A stretch of DNA of 64,000 bases from Prochlorococcus sp. AG-355-I20 (lineage in GTDB: Bacteria > Cyanobacteriota > Cyanobacteriia > PCC-6307 > Cyanobiaceae), in assembly GCA_003280895.1 (NCBI GenBank), contig QCDM01000002.1, positions 1 through 64,000 of the forward strand. Reading direction: 5' to 3'. The stretch's first letter is position 1, and each line of letters opens with the position of its first letter. The translations under genes were made by a program, and so were the position numbers. Under the pieces are notes generated by a model that was not told where the DNA came from, made no database searches, and saw only the letters and a list, made by a program, of their open reading frames with translations. Below are positions 30,461 to 40,594 of this stretch, piece by piece.

Positions 30461-30928
30461 TCAAATAAGATCATTAATTGCTTTATCCAATCTAGAAGTA
30501 TGATTTGTATTTCTGAGTAATTCAAAATCCTTAAAATCAAAGCCCGGGCCAACACAACAACTCACTAAAGTAAATTCGCCTGTACTTTTTGCAGCTTGCC
30601 AACATCCAGATGGGATCATTTCTACTGGATTATTGGAATCTAAAATTAAATTTCTTATTAACTTATTATCATTATCTAGGCACCATAAATGCAGAGGATC
30701 GCCCCTTAAATAAATCCAAATTTCATCAGCATTTTTTACTCTGTGCCAAGCACTTTTTGCGTCCCTCTCCAATAGATAATAAATTCCCGTAATAAAGTTT
30801 CTACTTTGGCCATCTTCTCTTATTAGAGAATTTTCACTCCTCACTATCTCTCTAAACCATCCACCCTCAGGGTGAGGAGATAAATTGAATTGTTTAATTA
30901 TTTCTAAGTTTTTTTTATTAGGAATCAC
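30461..30928 (-). CDS. Cupin, DUF985 family
   Basis: LSPHPEGGWFREIVRS, TGIYYLLERDAKSAWHRVKNADEIW. Confidence 0.88.
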   Translation of the reverse strand: MIPNKKNLEIIKQFNLSPHPEGGWFREIVRSENSLIREDGQSRNFITGIYYLLERDAKSAWHRVKNADEIWIYLRGDPLHLWCLDNDNKLIRNLILDSNNPVEMIPSGCWQAAKSTGEFTLVSCCVGPGFDFKDFELLRNTNHTSRLDKAINDLI

Positions 30929-31006
30929 ATCACAAAATATCTTTTAAATTTCTCTTATAATTAAAAGCTATCTGAAAAATCAAAATAAATTATATTTTCT
31001 AAAAAA

Positions 31007-31150
31007 TTAAGCACAAATAACTGACAAATCTACAAAATTTTTATTTTCATCTGCCAGTTCAGTAATGATTCTATTGAGCCATTCAGAGGTTGTTTCACAA
31101 TAGCCTACATTTAAAATAGTTTTTTGCTTTGCTGTTTCTTTTTTATTCAT
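31007..31150 (-). CDS. Candidate 47-aa small protein
   Basis: MNKKETAKQKTILNVGYCETTSEWLNRIITELADENKNFVDLSVICA. Confidence 0.4.
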   Translation of the reverse strand: MNKKETAKQKTILNVGYCETTSEWLNRIITELADENKNFVDLSVICA

Positions 31151-31332
31151 AGTTAAAGTATTTTTATATAAATTAGTCTTTAATTAAATCTATGTGAATA
31201 AGTCTTAATTACTATCTGTTTTAAAAAGTTGCATTTTATACATATTTAAGAAATGCTAGTAAACAAATAAAATTAAATCGTTGACAAGAAAATGTATACA
31301 AGTAAGAGTAGAAAAAATTTATTATTTAACCT

Positions 31333-31518
31333 ATGAATAACATCAAGATTGAGGAATTGATGAAAGTAAGGTTTGATGGTATTGCTAATAGAATTGGGCA
31401 ATTAAGCAAAAGGGAAAGTGAGTCTTTATTACTTGAGCATCTTGAGTGGTTGGAGGGAGGATGGGAGACTGAAGAAATCTTATTTTTAAAAAAGCCCTAC
31501 AGGAAATGGTGGTTCTAA
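31333..31518 (+). CDS. Small hypothetical protein (61 aa)
   Basis: MNNIKIEELMKVRFDGIANRIGQLSKRESESLLLEHLEWLEGGW. Confidence 0.6.
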   Translation: MNNIKIEELMKVRFDGIANRIGQLSKRESESLLLEHLEWLEGGWETEEILFLKKPYRKWWF

Positions 31519-31536
31519 CTCCACTTCTATAACTAA

Positions 31537-32316
31537 TTAATAATGGCCTAAGGGACCAGGGCCAGAGCCTATTTTATAAGAATTGTCTAAAGATTTCTCA
31601 ACAAATGTTTTCGCTTTTTGTATGGAATCAAATAGATCAAAACCTAAAGCCTTGTAACCACAAATAGCAGCACTCAAAGTACAGCCACTTCCGTGGGTAT
31701 TTTTTGTATTTATAAAATTATTAAATAGCCACTCTTTTCTACCATTTAAGTCAAGGAAAAAATCCTTCCCTTTCATATTTTTTAAACCGCCACCTTTTAT
31801 AAGTACCGCTTTAGCTCCAAGACCAATAATTTTTCTTGCTGAATTTTCGATATCTTCTTTACTCCATATTTCTAAACCAGAAAGTAGATTTGCTTCATAA
31901 ATATTTGGAGTTACCAAATCAGCAAGTGGTAATAAGAGTTTTTTATAAGCATTAATAGCAGAATCTTCCAGTAATTTAGACCCAGTTCTTGTAACCATTA
32001 CTGGATCAATAATTTTGGTTATTTTGTATGTATTTAATTTTGAAGCAGTATCATTAATTATTCTTTCATTTAATAACATTCCAGTTTTTAAGGCATCAAT
32101 ACCAAAATCAGCAAATAAAGTATCTAACTGATTTAATAAAGTATTCTTTTCTACTGGTTGAACGCATGTAACTTCTATACTATTTTGTGCGGTAATACAT
32201 GTAATAACAGAACATCCATGTACTTTAAGGGCCATGAAAGTTCTCAAGTCAGCCTGTATGCCTGCTCCACCCCCGGAGTCACTACCGCCTATTGAAAGTG
32301 CAATTTTAGAATACAT
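31537..32316 (-). CDS. thiD: Hydroxymethylpyrimidine/phosphomethylpyrimidine kinase
   Basis: SIGGSDSGGGAGIQADLRTF, DPVMVTRTGSKLL, THGSGCTLSAAI. Confidence 0.95.
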   Translation of the reverse strand: MYSKIALSIGGSDSGGGAGIQADLRTFMALKVHGCSVITCITAQNSIEVTCVQPVEKNTLLNQLDTLFADFGIDALKTGMLLNERIINDTASKLNTYKITKIIDPVMVTRTGSKLLEDSAINAYKKLLLPLADLVTPNIYEANLLSGLEIWSKEDIENSARKIIGLGAKAVLIKGGGLKNMKGKDFFLDLNGRKEWLFNNFINTKNTHGSGCTLSAAICGYKALGFDLFDSIQKAKTFVEKSLDNSYKIGSGPGPLGHY

Positions 32317-32365
32317 AATTTATTAACTCGTTTTTGAAAGTACTATAAATAAATTTTAATTTAAA

Positions 32366-32989
32366 TCAGAAGTCTGAATATGCATTAAAAAAATCTAACT
32401 CCAATTCCATAGCTCTCCTGTATAAATATTTGGCCTGATTAATGTCATATGTTTCTTTATTAGTCTCAATAAGATTTTCAAGTGAAGCTGCTAGCTTTTC
32501 AAAGCTCTCATCAGAATAAGTAATTATCCATTTTTTATATTTAATATCAAAATACTCTTCATACAAACTTTTTCCTATCCAAGAATAAAGTCGCATACAT
32601 GGAGTCATTGCAAACATTATTTCAACGGAGCTAAGTCTTTTAGAAGTATCATCAAGAAAATCTGTATAATTTTTAGTGGCTTTTTTTATATAGTTATTAG
32701 ACAAATCAATATCCCATTCTTTTGCATACGTTTCATGAAGTATTAACTCCTCTGAAACGCCCATTAACAGTTCACTTAACTTCCTTATTGAGTACTTATC
32801 TTTCGATTTGGAAACAGCAAGCCCATAAGCCTTAGCAAAAGTCTCTAAAAAGAAATAATCTTGAGCTAAATATTCTTGAAATATTTTTTTAGGGAGACTT
32901 CCATTCTTTAAACCTTGAACAAATTTTGTATTTAAACTTAGTAAAGCAATCTCATAATTATCCTCCCAAAGTTTTTTTGTTATTTTCAT
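32366..32989 (-). CDS. tenA: TenA family thiaminase II / thiamine salvage
   Basis: FQEYLAQDYFFLETFAKAYGLAVSKS, MFAMTPCMRLYSWIG. Confidence 0.9.
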   Translation of the reverse strand: MKITKKLWEDNYEIALLSLNTKFVQGLKNGSLPKKIFQEYLAQDYFFLETFAKAYGLAVSKSKDKYSIRKLSELLMGVSEELILHETYAKEWDIDLSNNYIKKATKNYTDFLDDTSKRLSSVEIMFAMTPCMRLYSWIGKSLYEEYFDIKYKKWIITYSDESFEKLAASLENLIETNKETYDINQAKYLYRRAMELELDFFNAYSDF

Positions 32990-33075
32990 TTTTTTGATTT
33001 TTAGTTATTCTAAAATTTTTAATATTTTTTACCTACAAACTTAATCTTATTTTTCTAGGATTAAAAGAAAAAATT

Positions 33076-34572
33076 ATGAAAGAAATAAATATCTTATGGT
33101 TTAAGAAAGATTTAAGAATTTTTGATAACGAAGCTCTCTGTGAGGCTATAAAAGATAATGATATTTTACCTATTTATATTATTGAGTTAGATATTTGGAG
33201 CCAAAATACTCATTCAGATAGACAATGGCAATTTTGCAAAGAAAGTTTAATAGATTTAAGAAGTGCACTTGCTGAGATTGGACAACCATTAATTATTAGG
33301 ACTGGGGATGTTATTAATATATTTGATGAAATTAGTTCAAAATTTAAAATCAAAGGTATATATAGCCATCAAGAAACCGGAGATTGGATAACTTATAAAA
33401 GAGATCAAAAAGTAAGAGAATGGGCTTTAAGCAAAAATATTATTTGGAAGGAATTTCTACAATTTTCAGTTTTTAGAGGAAATTTAGATAGGAATAATTG
33501 GTCTAAAAAGTGGCAAAAAAATGCCGAAAAAAACTTTTTTAAGGCTCCATTAAGAATTAATTCTATTAACTTTGATGTTGGAGAAATACCCTCATACGAA
33601 ATTTTTCCCTTTAAAAAAGAAACTTGTCCAGGAAGAATGCAAGGTGGAAGAAAGAGAGGTTTAGAGAGAATGCAATACTTCTTTAGTAAAAAATTAGATT
33701 CTTATTCAAAAGATATTTCTAGCCCAGAAAAATCATTTGATAGTTGTTCAAGACTATCCCCATATATTTGTTGGGGATGCATTTCATTAAAAGAAATATT
33801 TTATAAAGCAAATATATCAAAAAACAATAATTCTAGGATGTTAAAAAGTAGATTAACTTGGCATTGTCATTTTATTCAGAAACTTGAAAGTGAACCAGAA
33901 CTAGAGTTTAGGGAATTCCATCCTTTTTTTAAAAACATTAGAGAAAAAAATAATGAATTACTTTATTCATGGAGTTCAGGTAATACAGGCTTTCCTTTTA
34001 TAGATGCATGTATGCGCTCATTAAATTTCAATGGATGGATTAACTTCAGGATGAGAGCTATGTTAATGTCTTTTGCTAGCTATAATTTATGGCTACCATG
34101 GCAAGATTCAGGTTCAGAATTAGCAAATAAATTTGTAGATTATGAGCCTGGAATACATTGGAACCAATGCCAAATGCAATCTGGAACTACATCTATCAAT
34201 ACCAATAGAATTTATAATCCTATTAAGCAGGGAAAAGATCATGATCCTCAAGGAAAATTTATAAAAAAATGGATACCAGAATTAAAGGATATATCAATTA
34301 ATTTCATTCATGAACCATGGCTATTATCCAGATTTAATAAAGAAGAATATGAACAAATTAATTACATAAGACCAATAATTGATATCCCAAATAGCACTAA
34401 AACTGCAAAGAAGAAAATTCAGGAAATCACTAAAAAGGATGGATATTGGGATATTTCAAAAGAAATTTATTTAAAACATGGTTCTAGAAAAAGGCTTAGA
34501 AAAAATATAAGTAATAAAAAAATTGTTTCTAAAGAAAAGGAAATACAATATGAACTGAAATTAGATTTCTAA
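33076..34572 (+). CDS. Cryptochrome/photolyase family protein
   Basis: ILWFKKDLRIFDNEAL; FAD domain GFPFIDACMRSLNFNGWINFRMRAMLMSF. Confidence 0.93.
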   Translation: MKEINILWFKKDLRIFDNEALCEAIKDNDILPIYIIELDIWSQNTHSDRQWQFCKESLIDLRSALAEIGQPLIIRTGDVINIFDEISSKFKIKGIYSHQETGDWITYKRDQKVREWALSKNIIWKEFLQFSVFRGNLDRNNWSKKWQKNAEKNFFKAPLRINSINFDVGEIPSYEIFPFKKETCPGRMQGGRKRGLERMQYFFSKKLDSYSKDISSPEKSFDSCSRLSPYICWGCISLKEIFYKANISKNNNSRMLKSRLTWHCHFIQKLESEPELEFREFHPFFKNIREKNNELLYSWSSGNTGFPFIDACMRSLNFNGWINFRMRAMLMSFASYNLWLPWQDSGSELANKFVDYEPGIHWNQCQMQSGTTSINTNRIYNPIKQGKDHDPQGKFIKKWIPELKDISINFIHEPWLLSRFNKEEYEQINYIRPIIDIPNSTKTAKKKIQEITKKDGYWDISKEIYLKHGSRKRLRKNISNKKIVSKEKEIQYELKLDF

Positions 34573-34699
34573 ATTTTATTGTCAGAAATTTCCAGATTCT
34601 TTTTAGTGAATAGGTAAGTTTTTTAAATTTTGAAATTGAATATATAAATCCACGATGAAGTAATGCAAGCTTTAATGTATTTAGTAGAATTTATAATTT

Positions 34700-34873
34700 A
34701 TGTCTGAAAGATTTGAATGGGACGATACCAATAGTTCAGGTATATGGTGGAGTACTAATGTAAGTATTATGGACGAGTGCATTTTGCTTAAAGAAGATAC
34801 TCAATGCGAAGATTCTGATATCGTCGAACTTCTTAGGAGTATCGCACAAAATATTGAAGATAATGGCCTTTAA
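34700..34873 (+). CDS. Candidate 57-aa acidic small protein
   Basis: MSERFEWDDTNSSGIWWSTNVSIMDECILLKEDTQCEDSDIVELLRSIAQNIEDNGL. Confidence 0.5.
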   Translation: MSERFEWDDTNSSGIWWSTNVSIMDECILLKEDTQCEDSDIVELLRSIAQNIEDNGL

Positions 34874-34896
34874 TTTTTAAAGGAATATTCTCTCTT

Positions 34897-35847
34897 TTAG
34901 AGATTTTGAATACCTTTTACAGCTTTTATTAATTCGATAGTAATACCTTTTTCACTCATTGAATGACCAGCATCATTAACGATAATTAATTCAGAATTCT
35001 TTAATTTCTTATTTAGATCCCAAGCACTCCTAACAGGACATACAACGTCATACCTCCCTTGAATTATTTTTGTTGGAATCGATTCTATTGCTCTTATATT
35101 TTTCAAAATAAAATCACCTTCTAAGAAAATATTATTAATAAAATAATGACATTCGATCCTTGCAAAGGCATCTGAAAAAGAATTAACTTGAGACTTATCA
35201 AAATCAAATTTTTTATTTATTAAATGACTAGTTGAGAGTTCCCATTTTGTCCAAGCTGCTGCTGCTTTTGATCTAAGATTTACATCTGAAGATGTTAGAT
35301 ATTTATAAAAAGAACTTATTAAATCATTTCTTTCTTCTTTTGGTATTACAGAAATATATTCTTCAAATGCATCAGGAAATATCTCACTTGCACCATATTG
35401 ATAGAACCATAATAATTCAAACTTTCTACATAAAAATATTCCTCTCAAAGTTAAGCTCTTAACTCTTGAGGGATTTTTAATTGCATATATAAGTGAAAGT
35501 GTTGAGCCCCAGGATCCACCAAACAAATGCCAACTATCTATTTTTAATAGAATCCTTAATTTCTCAATATCATCAACTAAATGATTAGTCGTATTTTCTT
35601 TTAATTCGGAGAAAGGAGTTGAAGAACCGCAACCCCGTTGATCAAATTGTATAATGTCAAATTTTTCTGGATCAAAGTATCTTCTATATCTTGGTTGACT
35701 TCCTCCTCCTGGGCCTCCATGAATAACTAGTATTTTTTTACCATTTGGATTGCCAGATCTTTCCCAATAAATCGTATGAATATCACTTACTTGTAAAAAA
35801 CCCTTTTCACGAACTTCAATTTTAGGGAACAAGGATTGATCTTTCAT
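34897..35847 (-). CDS. pip: Proline iminopeptidase
   Basis: HGGPGGGSQPRYRRYFDPEKFDIIQFDQRGCGSSTP, GGSWGSTLSLIYA. Confidence 0.95.
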   Translation of the reverse strand: MKDQSLFPKIEVREKGFLQVSDIHTIYWERSGNPNGKKILVIHGGPGGGSQPRYRRYFDPEKFDIIQFDQRGCGSSTPFSELKENTTNHLVDDIEKLRILLKIDSWHLFGGSWGSTLSLIYAIKNPSRVKSLTLRGIFLCRKFELLWFYQYGASEIFPDAFEEYISVIPKEERNDLISSFYKYLTSSDVNLRSKAAAAWTKWELSTSHLINKKFDFDKSQVNSFSDAFARIECHYFINNIFLEGDFILKNIRAIESIPTKIIQGRYDVVCPVRSAWDLNKKLKNSELIIVNDAGHSMSEKGITIELIKAVKGIQNL

Positions 35848-35920
35848 TGTGAAATATTTTTAAACACTTAAAAATCCATATTATCCAAAAAGAAGTCTAG
35901 TTTAGAAGTAGTTTATTAAA

Positions 35921-35949
35921 AAAAAGGACTGATGGTACAGTCCTTTTTA
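35921..35949. terminator. Bidirectional hairpin terminator
   Basis: AAAAGGACTG-ATGGTA-CAGTCCTTTTTA. Confidence 0.75.
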
Positions 35950-36351
35950 ATATTTGATTTCCTTCTAAGGATATAAAATTACATATTTTAAAGTCTATTT
36001 ACTCATAAACCTAGAATACGTGAATTCGGGGATTTCTCTCGATAATCTCAGTCCCTATTGTCGCTAGTAATTATAAAGCGAAGTCTTATCAGACTAATTG
36101 ATTGAACTTTAATTTTCGAATAATCCCATTCTCAGGAATACACTTCCTATATTTTGGAATTTGCTAAATTTCAGGCGGACTATCAATCATTTAGATTGCC
36201 TCCGAACTCAACATTTATAAATTACTCCTTTTTATATTTTCAGTAAATCCGTAAATATGCTGATTTACTTTTTTCTTAATTTGTAAGAGGATTTTAATGA
36301 TTCTTTGTTTTTTATAGATAAATAAAAATAATAAAGTCTATAATCTCTTAG

Positions 36352-36534
36352 TTATTCAGATTCATAGAGCAAAATAGATTCAATTATTCTTTTATCACTA
36401 TCAGAAAGTTTATAATCTTCCAATTTCCACTCAACAAATTTTACACACTCATCAATAGAAGGATTCTTATCCCGGCACTTACGCCACTCTCTAATCCAAT
36501 CTGCCAAGGCAAAAGTTATTTTTGTAGTAAGCAT
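36352..36534 (-). CDS. Small hypothetical protein
   Basis: ATG start MLTTKITFALADWIREWRKCRDKNPSIDECVKFVEWKLEDY. Confidence 0.55.
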   Translation of the reverse strand: MLTTKITFALADWIREWRKCRDKNPSIDECVKFVEWKLEDYKLSDSDKRIIESILLYESE

Positions 36535-36536
36535 AT

Positions 36537-36677
36537 TTACCAATCAGGGTAATTAAAATCTCCGCCTATAGCTTCTTCATAAAATTCCCCTTCTTTTATA
36601 CCTTTATCATATTTTTCAATTATCTTTTCAAAAGAAGCTATTGAGGGAAGTAAATCTCCTACATATATGGGTTCCAT
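36537..36677 (-). CDS. Candidate 46-aa small protein immediately upstream of the previous ORF
   Basis: MEPIYVGDLLPSIASFEKIIEKYDKGIKEGEFYEEAIGGDFNYPDW. Confidence 0.5.
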   Translation of the reverse strand: MEPIYVGDLLPSIASFEKIIEKYDKGIKEGEFYEEAIGGDFNYPDW

Positions 36678-36750
36678 TCTAATTGTTATAATAATTTAAA
36701 TTAATTATTCTTTATATAAGAATTTAATAAATAGATTATTAATATGCATT

Positions 36751-36846
36751 ATGGATTTCATCAAAAAGAACAAGATCTTAACAGTAATGGCCGTAATTGC
36801 AGTTTTATCATTTGCATTAGAAAAAGTAGGCATAATACACCCTTAA
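36751..36846 (+). CDS. Candidate 31-aa TM microprotein
   Basis: MDFIKKNKILTVMAVIAVLSFALEKVGIIHP. Confidence 0.4.
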   Translation: MDFIKKNKILTVMAVIAVLSFALEKVGIIHP

Positions 36847-37053
36847 AATAATTAATTTCATTTGTTAAATACTTCCTAATGAAATAAGTAAACCGATACT
36901 ATTACTGCAAAAATAAGCAATGGAGATAATAATGTAAAAATTAAAGTTGAAAGATTAATCTGCATAAATTTTAAATAAATAAACAAATTTAATAAACATC
37001 ACTTTTAAGCATTTGCAATAAGTAAAATTTAAATTATTACGATATAAAAAAAT

Positions 37054-37251
37054 TTGAATAAAGAAAGATATAAAGAAGAATATGAAGAGGGTTCAGACTT
37101 ATTTTGGCCTAGTGATAAAGAAGATAAAATAACTCGGCAATTTTATAAAGATTTATCTGATCTTTCAAAAAACATACACTATAGTAAAAAGAAAAAGTTA
37201 AAACTTTTTGAACAAGTAGTTAGAATAATAAAAGACAAAAGCTGGGGTTAA
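37054..37251 (+). CDS. Small charged hypothetical protein
   Basis: 65-aa ORF directly upstream of the CPBP gene. Confidence 0.55.
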   Translation: MNKERYKEEYEEGSDLFWPSDKEDKITRQFYKDLSDLSKNIHYSKKKKLKLFEQVVRIIKDKSWG

Positions 37252-37268
37252 TTAATATTCAAACTAAA

Positions 37269-38129
37269 ATGAAAAATTTAATGATATTAATTAAAAGTTT
37301 TTTTCTTTTAAGACCAAGATTTTTATCCACTATATTTTTTATTCCAATTCTTTATGGCATTGGCTGGGCTTTATCTCAGCCACTTTTATTGTTTAATTTT
37401 GAAGAAGAAAATTTATCCTTAATTGGAACTATTATTACTTTCTTTCTTTTTATCTTTTTACTCCCATATTGGTTTTATATCAAACGAAACAAATCAAATG
37501 CTTGGGTAGTTCTTGGGATAACTAAGGACAAATTTTTAAAAAACTTTGTCAATTTTTCTAAAGGTATCTTATTTTCCTTATTTTTAATAATTCTAATTAT
37601 GGTACCACTACTGCAAAAAAATTATATTTCTTGGATAGGTGAATTATCGCCAATAATATTATTAAATTCTATTGTACTGGGATTAGGTGTTGGATTCGCA
37701 GAGGAAATAATTTTTAGAGGATGGTTACTAGAAGAACTAAAATTTGAACATGGTACAAAAGTATCAATAGCTTTACAAGCTATAGTTTTTAGCTTTGTTC
37801 ATAATTTATCAAATGACATATTTTGGAACATAATAGGATTACGTTTAGGTTTTATTTTACTTGGGATATTTCTATCATTAGTCAAAATTAGAGATAAAGG
37901 TTCTCTATGGAATTGCATAGGAATTCATGGGGGACTTGTGGGTATTTGGTTTTTAATAAATAACGGATTAATAGAATTCAAAGAAAATACACCTTCTTTT
38001 TTAGCAGGTCCTTTCACACAAAATATTCCAAACCCAATCGGAAGCTTTAGTGCAATTTTAATATTACTTTTGTTATGTATTTTTTATGGACTAAAATCAA
38101 AAAAAAATTTACTTAGAAGTTTTAATTAG
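37269..38129 (+). CDS. CPBP family intramembrane glutamic endopeptidase
   Basis: GFAEEIIFRGWLLEEL, FSFVHNLSN, multiple TM segments. Confidence 0.88.
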   Translation: MKNLMILIKSFFLLRPRFLSTIFFIPILYGIGWALSQPLLLFNFEEENLSLIGTIITFFLFIFLLPYWFYIKRNKSNAWVVLGITKDKFLKNFVNFSKGILFSLFLIILIMVPLLQKNYISWIGELSPIILLNSIVLGLGVGFAEEIIFRGWLLEELKFEHGTKVSIALQAIVFSFVHNLSNDIFWNIIGLRLGFILLGIFLSLVKIRDKGSLWNCIGIHGGLVGIWFLINNGLIEFKENTPSFLAGPFTQNIPNPIGSFSAILILLLLCIFYGLKSKKNLLRSFN

Positions 38130-38149
38130 ATATAAATACCGATTGATTT

Positions 38150-38356
38150 TTGATTAGTAATTGTCAGATTAAAATAAAGCTTAATTCTCATATGAACTTT
38201 GAGGCAGGAATAAGATTTATTGTCTTTTTAGTAATTTTTGGAGTTACAAACTATCTAATGATGTTGAGAAGATATGAAAACGACATCAAAAAAAAGAAAT
38301 ATTTACAACAGGAAAAAATTTCAAGGCTATACCCTAAAGGTTCATTTATTTTCTGA
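38150..38356 (+). CDS. Small membrane hypothetical protein
   Basis: GIRFIVFLVIFGVTNYLMMLRRYENDIKKK. Confidence 0.5.
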   Translation: MISNCQIKIKLNSHMNFEAGIRFIVFLVIFGVTNYLMMLRRYENDIKKKKYLQQEKISRLYPKGSFIF

Positions 38357-38383
38357 AATTAAAAAAGTTTTTGTAAAATCTAC

Positions 38384-38632
38384 TCACCATTTTTTGTTAG
38401 TTTTTTGCCAACCTTGATTTAACAATTTTTGCCACAATAATCTTGCTTCTTCTATAAAAATTTTTTTTCTAGTTTTCATCAATGGAGGATTCTCTCCATG
38501 TATTCCCATAATAATTCCTTCTTCAATAAACATATAATCAATAGATTTATCAGAATGATCATTATCTTTGTAGAAACGCATTACCCCTACAAAATTGGAG
38601 TCTATTAACCAGAAATCATTAGTTGAATTCAA
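38384..38632 (-). CDS. Hypothetical protein (82 aa)
   Basis: ORF ..EARLLWQKLLNQGWQKTNKKW. Confidence 0.6.
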   Translation of the reverse strand: MNSTNDFWLIDSNFVGVMRFYKDNDHSDKSIDYMFIEEGIIMGIHGENPPLMKTRKKIFIEEARLLWQKLLNQGWQKTNKKW

Positions 38633-38704
38633 TAAAACAAAAATTAAATTAAATTTATCACATGTTTAATTGCAATCTGCGAGGAAAATATTTATTTAGT
38701 TTAT

Positions 38705-39133
38705 TCATATTTGATACGTTTTTTCTTCTTGTCTACTTTTTTTCAATTCGCCACGTTTTTTCTTAACCTCAACTCTTTTTTTTTGTGATGCTTTAGTGGG
38801 TTGTGTAGATTTTCTTAATTTAAATGGTTTATTTAAAGCATTTTTTAGGATTGAACTAAATTTCATTAAAGCTAGCTGCCTATTTAATGATTGATTTCTG
38901 TGTTCTTGAACCGCTAAACGTAAGCTATTATTCACTAATTTGGTTTTCAAGTTTCTCTTAAGAATTTCTTTCTGATAATCATTTAATACTTTGGAATCAT
39001 CTAAATTAAAAATGATCTCTACTCTACTTTCAATTTTATTTACATTTTGTCCTCCAGGACCGGAGGATCTAGAAAATCGCCACTTAATTTCTTTGGATGG
39101 TATTACTAATGTTTTAGTAATTTTTAAATCCAT
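38705..39133 (-). CDS. arfB: Peptide-release-factor-like rescue hydrolase (ArfB/ICT1 type)
   Basis: SSGPGGQNVNKIESRVEI GGQ motif, basic C-terminal tail. Confidence 0.9.
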   Translation of the reverse strand: MDLKITKTLVIPSKEIKWRFSRSSGPGGQNVNKIESRVEIIFNLDDSKVLNDYQKEILKRNLKTKLVNNSLRLAVQEHRNQSLNRQLALMKFSSILKNALNKPFKLRKSTQPTKASQKKRVEVKKKRGELKKSRQEEKTYQI

Positions 39134-39199
39134 TTTTATTTCTTTTTGTATTAGATCTTTAGAATCATTTCCTTAATACTTTAAAACATATCTTGAAAT

Positions 39200-39574
39200 T
39201 TGATCGGTAAATACTGGGCGGTTAAGTTAGGTAAACCGAAATTCGGTGTATTTGCCGTATCAATATCTTCGGTATTTATCCTTTCATATTTCAAAAAATT
39301 ATCCGATATTGATTTTGTACTAATTCAAAGGTCACTTATGTATTCAATGTTTGATCTTCTTTTTGAAACACCTTCATATCGCCCAGTATATGTTATTTCT
39401 GATAGTGAAATGAAGGAGTTAAAGAAAAACCAACATCAAGAAGAGCTTGATGAAATTACAAAACAAAAAGTAAGACTTGAAGATGCTTTTAAAGCTCAAC
39501 TAAAACATCTTGAAGAGAGAGAAAAAGAAGTAAAAAAAGAACTTAAAGTACTCTCAGCTTCAAAAAATAAATAA
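39200..39574 (+). CDS. Hypothetical protein with hydrophobic N-terminus and coiled-coil C-terminus
   Basis: 124-aa ORF, TTG start. Confidence 0.6.
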   Translation: MIGKYWAVKLGKPKFGVFAVSISSVFILSYFKKLSDIDFVLIQRSLMYSMFDLLFETPSYRPVYVISDSEMKELKKNQHQEELDEITKQKVRLEDAFKAQLKHLEEREKEVKKELKVLSASKNK

Positions 39575-39600
39575 TTTATTTTAGAGAAATTATTTTTTCC

Positions 39601-39626
39601 AAAGACGGTTTTTAACCGTCTTTTTT
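39601..39626 (+). terminator. Rho-independent terminator
   Basis: AAAGACGGTTTTTAACCGTCTTTTTT. Confidence 0.85.
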
Positions 39627-39692
39627 AATTCTTTTAATCTTAAGGAATCCATTAAATCCACAGATTTTAAAAATATTTTCCATAATTAAAAA

Positions 39693-39797
39693 ATGAATAA
39701 CAATAAAGAAAAAATAAGAATGTTCTTACCCTTTAGCTGGGTTATTTGTGCAGCAATTTCTTTTGCTTATATAAATTCACATTTAATAAATACCTAA
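39693..39797 (+). CDS. Candidate 34-aa TM microprotein
   Basis: MNNNKEKIRMFLPFSWVICAAISFAYINSHLINT. Confidence 0.35.
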   Translation: MNNNKEKIRMFLPFSWVICAAISFAYINSHLINT

Positions 39798-39802
39798 TAT
39801 AG

Positions 39803-40087
39803 ATGTCTTATCCCTCAAGAGACGAAATACTTGCATCTTCAAAAGGGTGGGTGGCATCTTTTTTAAATTTTCTTCCTGGTTTAGGATCGGGTTACTTATA
39901 TCAAAGAAGATGGAAACCCTATTTTTTTACCATCACTGCTAGTACTGCATGGTTCGCTTTAGGGTTTTTTTTACAAGGAGATTCAGAACCCTCTCAAAGT
40001 GAACAAATAATTGGAATTTCTGGTCTTTTTTTTTATATCAATAGTTACAGTTATAGAAGCCAACTTGGCTTTCAAAAAAGCAAGTAA
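39803..40087 (+). CDS. Conserved small membrane protein
   Basis: GWVASFLNFLPGLGSGYLYQRRWKPYF. Confidence 0.7.
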   Translation: MSYPSRDEILASSKGWVASFLNFLPGLGSGYLYQRRWKPYFFTITASTAWFALGFFLQGDSEPSQSEQIIGISGLFFYINSYSYRSQLGFQKSK

Positions 40088-40253
40088 TAAAACAAAAACT
40101 GAAAAAGAGAAAATAATTTCTTCCAAAAAAAAAGGATGGTTTAAATAATTCAAAAAATTAGATCTTAAAAATATTTACTTATTTCTCAATTTATTTATTT
40201 AATTTTAAAATTATTACCATAAATGATATTTAAAATAATTAAAAAAAATTTCT

Positions 40254-40526
40254 TTAATTATAAAAAAATAAAATTTCCTTTTCTTTAAGACCTTCCCATC
40301 CAGAGTCTATTAATAATTGATTCAATGTTTCTTTATCAAAATGCTTAGAACCCGTTTTGACGCATCTATTTCTCATTGATTTTTTAACACCACTCCTTTG
40401 TCTTTTATTCTCCTCATTCATAATTCTATTGTATAGATCTAGCATCTTTTGAGGGATTGGAGTACCGTCAAGATCCACTCCATTTTCAATAGCAAGATCA
40501 ACAGCCTGCATTCCCATTTTCTTCAT
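40254..40526 (-). CDS. Hypothetical protein (90 aa)
   Basis: MGMQAVDLAIENGVDLDGTPIPQKMLDLYNRIMNEE. Confidence 0.65.
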   Translation of the reverse strand: MKKMGMQAVDLAIENGVDLDGTPIPQKMLDLYNRIMNEENKRQRSGVKKSMRNRCVKTGSKHFDKETLNQLLIDSGWEGLKEKEILFFYN

Positions 40527-40594
40527 ATATTTAAAAAAAAGCTGAAACTATACTAAAACAAAACTTATTAATCTAAAATTCTTTGAATAATAAT

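Noticed and set aside
39235-39247. Palindrome ACCGAA-A-TTCGGT
   Set aside because: It falls within the 39200-39574 ORF (GKPKFGV codons); likely chance in coding sequence unless the start is further downstream.
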